This document shows, piece after piece, positions 1 to 6,066 of a stretch of 8,742 bases of DNA. The DNA is taken from assembly GCA_017964865.1 (NCBI GenBank), contig JAGCRE010000129.1, forward strand, positions 1-8,742, read 5' to 3'. How positions within the stretch are numbered: the stretch's first letter is position 1; each line of letters opens with the position of its first letter. This DNA comes from Alphaproteobacteria bacterium. Lineage in GTDB: Bacteria > Pseudomonadota > Alphaproteobacteria > Rs-D84. Below the pieces are notes generated by a model. That model was not told the DNA's origin. It was given only the letters and a program-made list of their open reading frames with translations, and searched no databases. Position numbers and translations under genes: made by a program.

Positions 1-13
1 ATAAAAATAAATC

Positions 14-48
14 AAAAAAACACGCCCGCGATTTGCGGGTGTTTTTTT
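14..48 (-). terminator. Rho-independent terminator, probably bidirectional
   Basis: A hairpin with CCCGC (25-29) pairing GCGGG (35-39) around a five-base loop GATTT is extended by the flanking ACA/TGT and A-tract/T-tract, with a two-base bulge in the left arm. Read on the minus strand it lies 12 nt after the TAG stop of the secreted-protein gene at 60-797 and ends in seven T. Read on the plus strand it also ends in seven T, so it could serve a convergent gene lying left of the window. Bases 1-13 show nothing else. Confidence 0.88.
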
Positions 49-59
49 ATTTTAATTTT

Positions 60-797
60 CTATTCCTTGAAATTTGCCTGATAACGCGGATGTGAATTGT
101 TATACATTTGTTCAAAACGTTCGTTAGCCGCGGCCTGGTCAACAATTTCACTGTCATCGCCATCCCATGGACGACCATTTAATATAACCAGTGATGGTTT
201 ATCATTGGCATCGCACAAAATACGATATTTCGATATGTTATATTGTTTGCCATAGCATTTGCCATTTTGAATTGCGGCAAATCCCATTTCTGATAATTGG
301 GTGCACGTTGGTTCAACGCGTTCGCCACTGTTGTTCGGACTTGGGATTTCACCATTTGGTAATCCGGCATTTTCATCTGGGTCTTCCAAAATACCACGGC
401 ACCATACACGCACCGGATTTCCGTTGACGTATGCCATTGTGCCACCGTTTGTTGTCTTGCGAACACCAAAACAGTCGCCGTTCAGTGCTGATAAATCAAA
501 ATCTTTGGAATTTACAATTGTTGTATCTGCAATTTGACCGCGACTTAATGCGACACGTTCGTAATCAGTTGGACTTTTTAATGCAGCCGCACAAATATAC
601 TTTTTACCCCAACATTGCGATACAGTGTCCCAACTGTCTTCGTCATCATAATCATAGGAATACCCAGTGCCCATACTGGAATAACATTTTGACGGGCTGG
701 GGTGACAAATTTCGTTCTGTTCCCACCATGGTGTTGCAGCGGTTGCATCACCAATTAATAAAACAGAAAAGAAAGTAAATAAAATTGTCTTTATCAT
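60..797 (-). CDS. Small secreted cysteine-containing protein, function unknown
   Basis: Encodes 245 aa that I do not recognise. Residues 1-20 form a clear Sec signal peptide (MIKTILF, hydrophobic FFSVLLIG, then DATA/A), so the mature protein is periplasmic, surface or secreted. It has nine cysteines (31, 38, 62, 69, 109, 133, 165, 181, 195), an acidic Tyr/Asp-rich stretch near 46-56, and a recurring C-[WFY]-G motif at C62, C109 and C181, twice preceded by N-G-x. This suggests two or three weak internal repeats. I chose the ATG at 797 because the signal peptide begins there, GAGAG sits seven bases upstream, and a good promoter -10 box covers the alternative upstream ATG at 818. A longer reading from 929 would overlap the preceding gene and place about 44 charged residues before the signal peptide. 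It follows secreted protein A by 67 nt on the same strand. Existence of the gene is well supported; function is unknown. Confidence 0.85.
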   Translation of the reverse strand: MIKTILFTFFSVLLIGDATAATPWWEQNEICHPSPSKCYSSMGTGYSYDYDDEDSWDTVSQCWGKKYICAAALKSPTDYERVALSRGQIADTTIVNSKDFDLSALNGDCFGVRKTTNGGTMAYVNGNPVRVWCRGILEDPDENAGLPNGEIPSPNNSGERVEPTCTQLSEMGFAAIQNGKCYGKQYNISKYRILCDANDKPSLVILNGRPWDGDDSEIVDQAAANERFEQMYNNSHPRYQANFKE

Positions 798-816
798 TTT
801 TTTCTCTCGTTTGTTC

Positions 817-845
817 ATTTTATCAAAATTTATCCGTTGTTGCAA
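817..845 (-). promoter_or_regulatory. Sigma-70-type promoter for the 60-797 gene
   Basis: On the minus strand, TTGCAA (840-845) is followed by exactly 17 bases and then TAAAAT (817-822). Transcription would start near 810, leaving a leader of only about 13 nt that carries the GAGAG ribosome site (804-808) before the ATG at 797. No terminator is visible between the stop of protein A at 865 and this promoter, so the gene may also receive read-through from upstream. Confidence 0.72.
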
Positions 846-864
846 GTATGCGGTTAGCAGCGTT

Positions 865-3438
865 TTATCCTCGTATTGGAGCATTATGAGATGTGGTTGC
901 TTCTTGGGTTTCATCGTCCTTTTTCGCACAGAATCCCCATTTCTTGTTGGCGTTTGTTTCTTGATAGAAGCTACTTTGTGCTTCTAACGCGTCTTCATTT
1001 GTATCATCAGATGTTGTTTCTTCGTATGGTGTTGTTATCCATTTACCGCCAAGACGTTCACATTCGGTCTTTAATGATTTTGACATTGCCGAACGTATGC
1101 CATCAATTGTTGTATTTACGTCTTGTAACACTTCTAATGATATAGGTGTTTCTGTTGTGTTACTGTCAACTTTCTCAATTTCAGATGGCCGCATGCAGGC
1201 CTGCAAGGCATAGCGGACAACCTTTTGATACAGACTGCCAATATAATCGGAACATTTATCCTTATCAAATATTTGCAGAGAGCCCGAATCATCGTCTGAC
1301 CCCGAAGATGGGTTTTCTGGGTCTGGTGCATATGGACATTTGTTTTCGCCATTACATACAACCGTGTCTGGGTCAGATTTATAGTTATATCGTGCCCTGT
1401 CACACGGATTACATTTATTACCGTCCGCAAGTTCGCTTTCTGCAAGGGTTATTTGGGTGTTTTTCCAGTATCCATTTGTTCTCAGATTTTTAGTTTCGCA
1501 ATCGGATAAGTAATAGCCGGGTTTACAACTGGTATATTTTATGTTGTTAGCACTGCCTATAATACAAGAATATACGCCCGGGGCAACACCTGGTGAATTT
1601 TCGGGTACATTACTATGTTGATTTCCGCCAGATCCACCATGATTACCACCCGATGAATTGGTTTGATAGTCGTCGTATGTGCTTGCCACATAACCCTGGC
1701 ATTCCCATTTTTTTGCATATTTCTGTTCGCCAGGTGCATAGACACGACATGCATATGGGTATGAGTGAATTGTGTCGCTTGGTGGGACAGAACACAGCGT
1801 TGTTGCATATTCTTGCAATGTTGCCAGGCAATTTTGTGCGATTTTTTGACTGGTGATATTTTGCATGGTGGCAATCAATTCGGCCATACCAGACGGACCA
1901 CCACCGTAAAGGTTACTGCACGCGTCCAATTTATCGCGACATAATTGTTCTGATAATTCCAGTTGGGTTCCCAATAATAATTGTTCTTTGGTGTTACTGA
2001 AATCACGCAGTGATGCGGTCTGTTTGTCATAGCATTGATTCACAACGTCCAGACATTCTTCTTTGACCTGGCGTATTCTGGATTGTTGACCCTGGTATAT
2101 TTCGGTAATTGCCTGACGCATAAATTCGTCCCATACATCGTCTGCCAGGTCTTGGCATGTTGATAAACTTTTTTCTGCGGCATCGCGTTTACGATTTAAT
2201 TCCGCAACAATCATACGGTTTGTTTGGTTGGTTAATATGTCCCCAGATAACGACAGCATGGTTTCCAGTTGATAAAAACTTGCCGAATAAATTGGTTCAC
2301 CAGTTATGCGGTTTAAATACAATCCAGATACGTCAAGACAATGAACATAGTCGGTGCCACAAGAGCTTTCTGCGGTGATGTCCCGACGCACCTTGGCCAC
2401 ACAGTCGTTTATCGCCGTTGCGTTGTGGGCGTTATAATTTTCCAGTCGGGCGGTATTCATTTCGCGTTCTGCTTCGCGGATGGTTGCGTTGGCAGCGTTT
2501 TTCTTTTTGTCCAGTGCGTTGGATAATAACGTGCAATCATTTTCGATATACATTCCGTATGCAGTAATAACCATATTCAGTGTTGATTTTGATTCACAGT
2601 GATCGGCAACCAATTCTGCACACTGGGAATGGACCGCGTTATACAACATTTCGCCAGTAAGATTTGCAATGTTTACGCCGTTTGCCAAATCTGTGGTTGC
2701 CCAAATATCGTTAATGTTGCCAGCAATGTCTAATGTTCCCGATGTCGATAAAGATTTTGATTTTGTTTTTGCAAGCACTGAACTTATACCCGCAAGTTTT
2801 TGTGCCGATGCCGAATTGTCGCGTGCCCTGGACGCATATGCTTCGCCACTGGACGCGGTAAGCATCGCGTTAACTTCGGCGGCAGTTTTTGGAATAACGT
2901 CGATATTCAAATCTTGGAACGTTTGCAATTGGTCAGATGCATCTTCTAATGCACGTTGCTTGGTCTTGATTTCGTTTAAGCGTGATGAACAGATGCAGCG
3001 ACGATATGAATCGTCTGCCGTTGCACAGAATTGATCCATACATGTGAAATATGCATCACGACATGCATTATACCCGGTGCCAAATGTTTTTGATGTTGTT
3101 GCCGCACGCGATACATTGGTTGGCTTTGTCGCAGTGCGACCGGTCGATGTTCGTTGGGTGTTAACCGCCACACGTGATGCCCCAGACGCATTTCTTGTTT
3201 TGGTTGTTGAACGTGATGTTGTTGTTCGGCCAGTGTTTGTTGTGGTGCGTTGTGTTACCGCACGTGACGATGTTGTTGTATTGCGTGGTGAAACCGCATT
3301 TGTATTTTGCCGTTGTGACACAGTCATTTGTGGGGTGTTGCCCGAATTCCGGTTGTTCACATTTGTTGTACGCAACGCAGCATCGGACGCACCGATGCAT
3401 ATAAAACATACCGTCAGAAAAGACAGAATTCCTTTCAT
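865..3438 (-). CDS. Large secreted cysteine-rich paralogue A (857 aa)
   Basis: I recognise no named family. Residues 1-20 are a signal peptide ending ASDA/A. Residues 21-120 are a low-complexity, strongly basic Thr/Arg/Ser/Asn stalk. The signature C126-x6-C133-x4-C138-x9-C148-x-C150 matches proteins B and C exactly in spacing and is followed by a predicted helical, possibly coiled-coil stretch (about 152-175). Cysteines at 273, 281, 302, 346, 360, 367, 428, 462, 469, 500, 507, 537 and 549 fall at positions shared with B and C (302 to 346 is 44, 428 to 462 is 34, 537 to 549 is 12). After about 560 it diverges: a Gly/Asn/Ser linker (595-620), a C-x2-GYY-type segment (625-701), an acidic Ser/Asp linker, and a final part with CERLGGKW (793-800). 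There are 31 cysteines after the signal peptide. In-frame TAG and TAA directly upstream fix the ATG. Probably an exported, disulfide-linked structural or surface protein. Confidence 0.95.
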   Translation of the reverse strand: MKGILSFLTVCFICIGASDAALRTTNVNNRNSGNTPQMTVSQRQNTNAVSPRNTTTSSRAVTQRTTTNTGRTTTSRSTTKTRNASGASRVAVNTQRTSTGRTATKPTNVSRAATTSKTFGTGYNACRDAYFTCMDQFCATADDSYRRCICSSRLNEIKTKQRALEDASDQLQTFQDLNIDVIPKTAAEVNAMLTASSGEAYASRARDNSASAQKLAGISSVLAKTKSKSLSTSGTLDIAGNINDIWATTDLANGVNIANLTGEMLYNAVHSQCAELVADHCESKSTLNMVITAYGMYIENDCTLLSNALDKKKNAANATIREAEREMNTARLENYNAHNATAINDCVAKVRRDITAESSCGTDYVHCLDVSGLYLNRITGEPIYSASFYQLETMLSLSGDILTNQTNRMIVAELNRKRDAAEKSLSTCQDLADDVWDEFMRQAITEIYQGQQSRIRQVKEECLDVVNQCYDKQTASLRDFSNTKEQLLLGTQLELSEQLCRDKLDACSNLYGGGPSGMAELIATMQNITSQKIAQNCLATLQEYATTLCSVPPSDTIHSYPYACRVYAPGEQKYAKKWECQGYVASTYDDYQTNSSGGNHGGSGGNQHSNVPENSPGVAPGVYSCIIGSANNIKYTSCKPGYYLSDCETKNLRTNGYWKNTQITLAESELADGNKCNPCDRARYNYKSDPDTVVCNGENKCPYAPDPENPSSGSDDDSGSLQIFDKDKCSDYIGSLYQKVVRYALQACMRPSEIEKVDSNTTETPISLEVLQDVNTTIDGIRSAMSKSLKTECERLGGKWITTPYEETTSDDTNEDALEAQSSFYQETNANKKWGFCAKKDDETQEATTSHNAPIRG
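3079..3378 (-). other. Low-complexity Thr/Arg-rich stalk coding segment of protein A
   Basis: This covers residues 21-120 of protein A, dominated by Thr, Arg, Ser and Asn with no cysteine. The DNA is correspondingly repetitive, with many GTTGT and CACGTGA-like words on the plus strand. Proteins B and C have shorter linkers in the same place (about 60 and 28 residues), so linker length is the most variable part of the family. Such a segment could be a flexible, positively charged spacer that holds the Cys-rich body away from a membrane or binds an anionic surface; that role is inference. Confidence 0.75.
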
Positions 3439-3444
3439 TCCTTA
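3439..3444 (-). promoter_or_regulatory. Ribosome binding site abutting the start of protein A
   Basis: TAAGGA lies directly against the ATG at 3438 with no spacer, whereas normal spacing is about 5-9 bases. In-frame stops TAG and TAA precede it, so no start further upstream is possible, and the next Met (residue 38) would remove the signal peptide. Either initiation is weak or the short transcript leader is used in an unusual way. Confidence 0.5.
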
Positions 3445-3455
3445 CTACAATTATG

Positions 3456-3485
3456 ATGCTAGCAAAAAATAATATTTTGGGGCAA
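3456..3485 (-). promoter_or_regulatory. Possible weak promoter for protein A
   Basis: On the minus strand TTGCCC (3480-3485), 18 bases, then TAGCAT (3456-3461). This is a weaker match than the other three promoters in the window, but a promoter is expected here because the infA terminator at 3507-3539 closes the preceding transcript. A leader of roughly 10 nt is implied. CATAAT just downstream (3449-3454) is an alternative -10 without a good -35 box. Confidence 0.4.
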
Positions 3486-3506
3486 GTGGTATTTACATGA
3501 AAATAT

Positions 3507-3539
3507 AAAAAAATCCCGCGTTGTGCGGGATAATTTTTT
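3507..3539 (-). terminator. Rho-independent terminator of infA
   Basis: ATCCCGC (3513-3519) pairs with GCGGGAT (3525-3531) around the loop GTTGT. On the minus strand the stem begins 6 nt after the infA TAA stop and ends in a run of seven T. The A/T flanks make it formally bidirectional. It insulates infA from protein A downstream. The core CCCGC/GCGGG stem is the same as in the terminator at 14-48. Confidence 0.9.
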
Positions 3540-3786
3540 ATGCGTTTTGTTGGTCGGTTGCACCACGATTTCGTTCAACAAAAGTTATGCGACCTTTGTC
3601 CAAATCATACGGTGTCATTTCAACACGAACATGTTCGCCAACGTTGACCCAAATGCGTGCCTTACGCATTTTGCCACATACAGTTGCCAGAATTTCGTGT
3701 CCGTTTTCAAGTTTTACACGAAACATCGTGTTTGGTAATTTATCTTCGACAACACCGTTAAAAACAATAACATCGTCTTTTGCCAT
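3538..3786 (-). CDS. infA: Translation initiation factor IF-1
   Basis: Encodes 82 aa of the single OB-fold initiation factor that binds the 30S A site and works with IF-2 and IF-3 in start-site selection. Diagnostic blocks are plain: [14 protein letters not shown] (about 18-31), GKMRKARI (38-45) and the alphaproteobacterial-type [15 protein letters not shown] (55-69). The tail after GRITF is about ten residues longer than in E. coli IF-1 (72 aa) and ends RGATDQQNA. The start at 3786 is the normal MAKDD terminus and has AGGG seven bases upstream. A longer reading to 3831 would run through the promoter -10 box and add 15 residues unlike IF-1. It is a single-gene transcript: its own promoter upstream, a terminator immediately downstream. 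The neighbours are secreted Cys-rich proteins rather than maf or other genes often beside alphaproteobacterial infA. Confidence 0.98.
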   Translation of the reverse strand: MAKDDVIVFNGVVEDKLPNTMFRVKLENGHEILATVCGKMRKARIWVNVGEHVRVEMTPYDLDKGRITFVERNRGATDQQNA

Positions 3787-3816
3787 ATTTATCCCTTTGG
3801 ATTTTGTTGTGAAAAT

Positions 3817-3845
3817 ATGATATTGCGACAAAGAAAAAATTGCAA
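3817..3845 (-). promoter_or_regulatory. infA promoter
   Basis: On the minus strand TTGCAA (3840-3845), a 17-base spacer and TATCAT (3817-3822). Transcription would start near 3810 and give a leader of about 24 nt that includes the AAAGGG ribosome site. It faces away from the promoter of protein B, with only 15 bases between the two -35 boxes. Confidence 0.75.
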
Positions 3846-3860
3846 GATTTTTTTATGTGC

Positions 3861-3889
3861 TTGCACGTTGGGGGTTTATCTGGTAAAAT
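3861..3889 (+). promoter_or_regulatory. Promoter of the protein B-protein C operon
   Basis: TTGCAC (3861-3866), a 17-base spacer and TAAAAT (3884-3889). Transcription would start near 3896. A good ribosome site AGGAG (3907-3911) lies nine bases before the ATG at 3921. The intergenic stretch 3787-3920 is filled by this promoter and the divergent infA promoter; no further structure is evident apart from a short palindrome GTGCTTGCAC (3857-3866) over the -35 box. Confidence 0.78.
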
Positions 3890-3920
3890 TGTATGTAATA
3901 GTATGTAGGAGTGGGCTTAC

Positions 3921-6041
3921 ATGAAAATCAGGATTTTTGCCTTAGTGTTATGTATTGTGCCATATTATATGGCAACTGCAAATGGTGCAGAGACGTCTCG
4001 CGTTGGTGTGGGGCGACTTACTATGTCAACGGGACCGGGTATTTCGGCTAAGAATATTGTTACGTCGAAAAACGATTCGGAACCGGTGAATAATGTCGTA
4101 ACAAATGTTCCAAATAACACATCGTCAACGGTTGTTGTTGTGTCAAATGAACCGGTGATAACAGGCAGTCAAGATTGTCGTGCCGCATATCGTGCATGTA
4201 TGGATGATTTCTGTCTTTTAAGTGATGGCGAAGGGGAACGTTGTGCGTGTTCCAGCAACATAAATAAATCAAAAAGTTTAATCAAAGAAATTCAACAAAT
4301 TCAGGCCGAAGCAGATAATTTATATACCGAAGGTGTCGAACGGGAACAATTGGGTGCAAAGGCGAAATTGGTGTTCGGTGAATCTGATGCGGCAAAACGT
4401 TCATCACGTGTTTCAGGGTTAAGTTTTTCTGAATGGTTAAACAGCGATGATGACGACAGTCTTGGGGCAGATGATGATATTGGTGATGGTTTGTATGCGA
4501 TGGCGGCGGACTATTGTGCTGATACGTTGTATTCATGTGGATCCAAGGCAGATATGGAAGAATTGTTATATTCACGTCAAATCATTGCCGACTGTAAAAC
4601 ATTTGAAACATATCTGGCGGAACAAAAGGCAAATGCAAACGCAAATAAAAGAACGGCCGAAGCCGCGGTGCGTAAGGCACGTTTGGAAATGTTGGATACA
4701 ACAAATAAATACAATCGTGGCGAATGCTTGTTGGCATATAAATCTTGTATCGCAGACAAGGGTGGGTGTGGTGCAAATTTTGAAAATTGTTTAAATGCTG
4801 ATTTGTTATCACGTCGTGCAAATGCGTGCGAAAATGTTTTGGATCAATGTATGGCGGTGCGGTCGGTGGTTCTGGACGACTGGGATGCCGAGGCACAAAG
4901 CATATTGGTTGACGCAACAAAATATGCCGATAAATATGCACGTCAAACGTGTATGGCACGAATCCAAGATTGCTTGGAAATTGGTTGTTCGACCGAAACA
5001 AATTCGGCATGCCTGACCGATGTAAGTGTCGCAGCGGGTATTTGTCCGGTAATCGACGAATGTGATGATATGATTCCAGGGCTAAAGGCGGTTATGAACA
5101 GCAAATTAAAATACCTGGGGACGCAATTCTGTCAAAACGATATCGATAAATGTTTGCGTAATGCATGCGGGGAAAATTTCAGTGCACCACAATGTGTGGG
5201 TAAAAAAACGGCTGAAATTACCGCATTGTGTCCACAATCGATGTTCCCATCGTGCCGTAATGAAAAACAGTTTGATATTATTGTCCAGGCGGTTTTGTTA
5301 CAGATGGATTACCAGTTAATGCAGGGCTGTGTGAATTATTTCAGCAACGAATTGGGTCGTGTGTGCGGTTTGGATATGGCGTGTTTGCCGTCGGATATAA
5401 CAGTTGAATCATTACGGACATTGCCAACAACCGAAGACGAAATTCGCGATTTGCGTGAAACTGTCCAGGCAAGTGCTAAAAATGCGGTTAATGAATTCTT
5501 TAAACAATTTGAAAAAGATAAAACGGTTGCTGCGTGTCGCGACAGTCAAAAACCTGCGGGTCGTCGTGGATTGGGCGACAGTGTGTTTAACACCGCAAAG
5601 TTGATTGCGAACATTGGTGCAGAAAATCGTGCGTTACGGCAACTGGAAACAAAAATTGCCGAATTATCACGTGAAAAAGATATCGAAACCGCACGTCAAA
5701 CATGTCTGCGGACGTTCCAGGTAGAAAGCCCAGACAAAACAAATAAGAACTACAGTTATATTCGCAGTGTCGTTTTTGAACCAGACTTGCGTAATTGCCA
5801 CGTGTGTCGTATGCAACAGGTTTGTGAAACCGGTGGCGAAGACGAAAAGACATCTATGTTAAAGGCTGCTGCGGGCGGTTTGTCGGCTGGGGCATCGGCG
5901 GGAACAATGGTAAATCCAGGTTGGGGAACCGCAATTGGTGCCGTGGTTGGTGCCGTTGGTGGTGGGATTGCCGGATACAGTATGGGCGGCAAAGAAGATT
6001 ATTGCCAGGAAATAGAAAGCTGTGAAGACGTTAATATGTAA
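3921..6041 (+). CDS. Large secreted cysteine-rich paralogue B (706 aa) with glycine-zipper C-terminus
   Basis: Not a family I can name. Residues 1-23 are a signal peptide (MKIRIFALVL hydrophobic core, ATANGA end). A 60-residue Asn/Thr/Val-rich linker follows, then C86-x6-C93-x4-C98-x9-C108-x-C110, a helical Gln/Glu/Lys stretch (about 112-150) and an Asp-rich loop beside W172 (172-190). The body carries many helix-like segments with cysteines seven apart (199/206, 269/276/283/290, 303/310, 344/351, 404/411). Near the end come a CHVC pair (626-629), C635, a Gly/Ala glycine-zipper hairpin (about 650-690) and a terminal CED-V-N-M. There are 36 cysteines after the signal peptide, an even number that fits full disulfide pairing after export. 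First gene of the operon. The start is supported by AGGAG at nine bases. A periplasmic or outer-surface, possibly membrane-associated structural role is inferred; no catalytic site is visible. Confidence 0.95.
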   Translation: MKIRIFALVLCIVPYYMATANGAETSRVGVGRLTMSTGPGISAKNIVTSKNDSEPVNNVVTNVPNNTSSTVVVVSNEPVITGSQDCRAAYRACMDDFCLLSDGEGERCACSSNINKSKSLIKEIQQIQAEADNLYTEGVEREQLGAKAKLVFGESDAAKRSSRVSGLSFSEWLNSDDDDSLGADDDIGDGLYAMAADYCADTLYSCGSKADMEELLYSRQIIADCKTFETYLAEQKANANANKRTAEAAVRKARLEMLDTTNKYNRGECLLAYKSCIADKGGCGANFENCLNADLLSRRANACENVLDQCMAVRSVVLDDWDAEAQSILVDATKYADKYARQTCMARIQDCLEIGCSTETNSACLTDVSVAAGICPVIDECDDMIPGLKAVMNSKLKYLGTQFCQNDIDKCLRNACGENFSAPQCVGKKTAEITALCPQSMFPSCRNEKQFDIIVQAVLLQMDYQLMQGCVNYFSNELGRVCGLDMACLPSDITVESLRTLPTTEDEIRDLRETVQASAKNAVNEFFKQFEKDKTVAACRDSQKPAGRRGLGDSVFNTAKLIANIGAENRALRQLETKIAELSREKDIETARQTCLRTFQVESPDKTNKNYSYIRSVVFEPDLRNCHVCRMQQVCETGGEDEKTSMLKAAAGGLSAGASAGTMVNPGWGTAIGAVVGAVGGGIAGYSMGGKEDYCQEIESCEDVNM
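5868..5990 (+). other. Glycine-zipper hairpin segment of protein B
   Basis: Residues 650-690 contain two small-residue helices with repeated G-x3-G spacing separated by a turn around NPGWGT. This resembles the glycine-zipper hairpins found in outer-membrane and 17-kDa-antigen-type proteins. It has few charges and could insert into a membrane or drive oligomerisation. It is bounded by cysteines on both sides (C626, C629, C635 and C695, C701). Confidence 0.7.
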
Positions 6042-6066
6042 CAAGAGTCCAGGGGAGAGAGAATAA

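Noticed and set aside
60..797. Membership of the 60-797 protein in the A/B/C family because it has two C-x6-C pairs
   Set aside because: The five-Cys signature, the CMD-x-FC motif and the long scaffold are all absent; C-x6-C alone is too weak.
798..929. N-terminal extension of the 60-797 gene to an ATG at 929
   Set aside because: It would overlap the end of protein A, cover the promoter and add a charged segment before an obvious signal peptide.
3044..3472. Open frame of 142 codons on the plus strand opposite the start of protein A
   Set aside because: It lies wholly antisense to the signal peptide, stalk and first Cys block of protein A and overlaps its promoter region. Its Val/Arg-rich translation is what the complement of the repetitive Thr/Arg stalk would give.
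3787..3831. 15-residue N-terminal extension of IF-1
   Set aside because: IF-1 normally begins MAK[ED]; the extension runs through the -10 box, and the ribosome site fits the start at 3786.
3857..3866. Palindrome GTGCTTGCAC over the -35 box of the B-C operon as an operator
   Set aside because: Only four base pairs per arm, and no second copy was seen at the other promoters; chance is a sufficient explanation.
4582..5010. Long antisense open frames inside proteins B and C
   Set aside because: They are antisense to strongly supported coding sequence with conserved Cys patterns, and show no ribosome site or recognisable domain.
5796..5807. CHVC as a thioredoxin- or DsbA-like active site proving oxidoreductase function
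   Set aside because: No thioredoxin-fold signature such as the cis-Pro region is recognisable around it, so it is noted only as a conserved pair.
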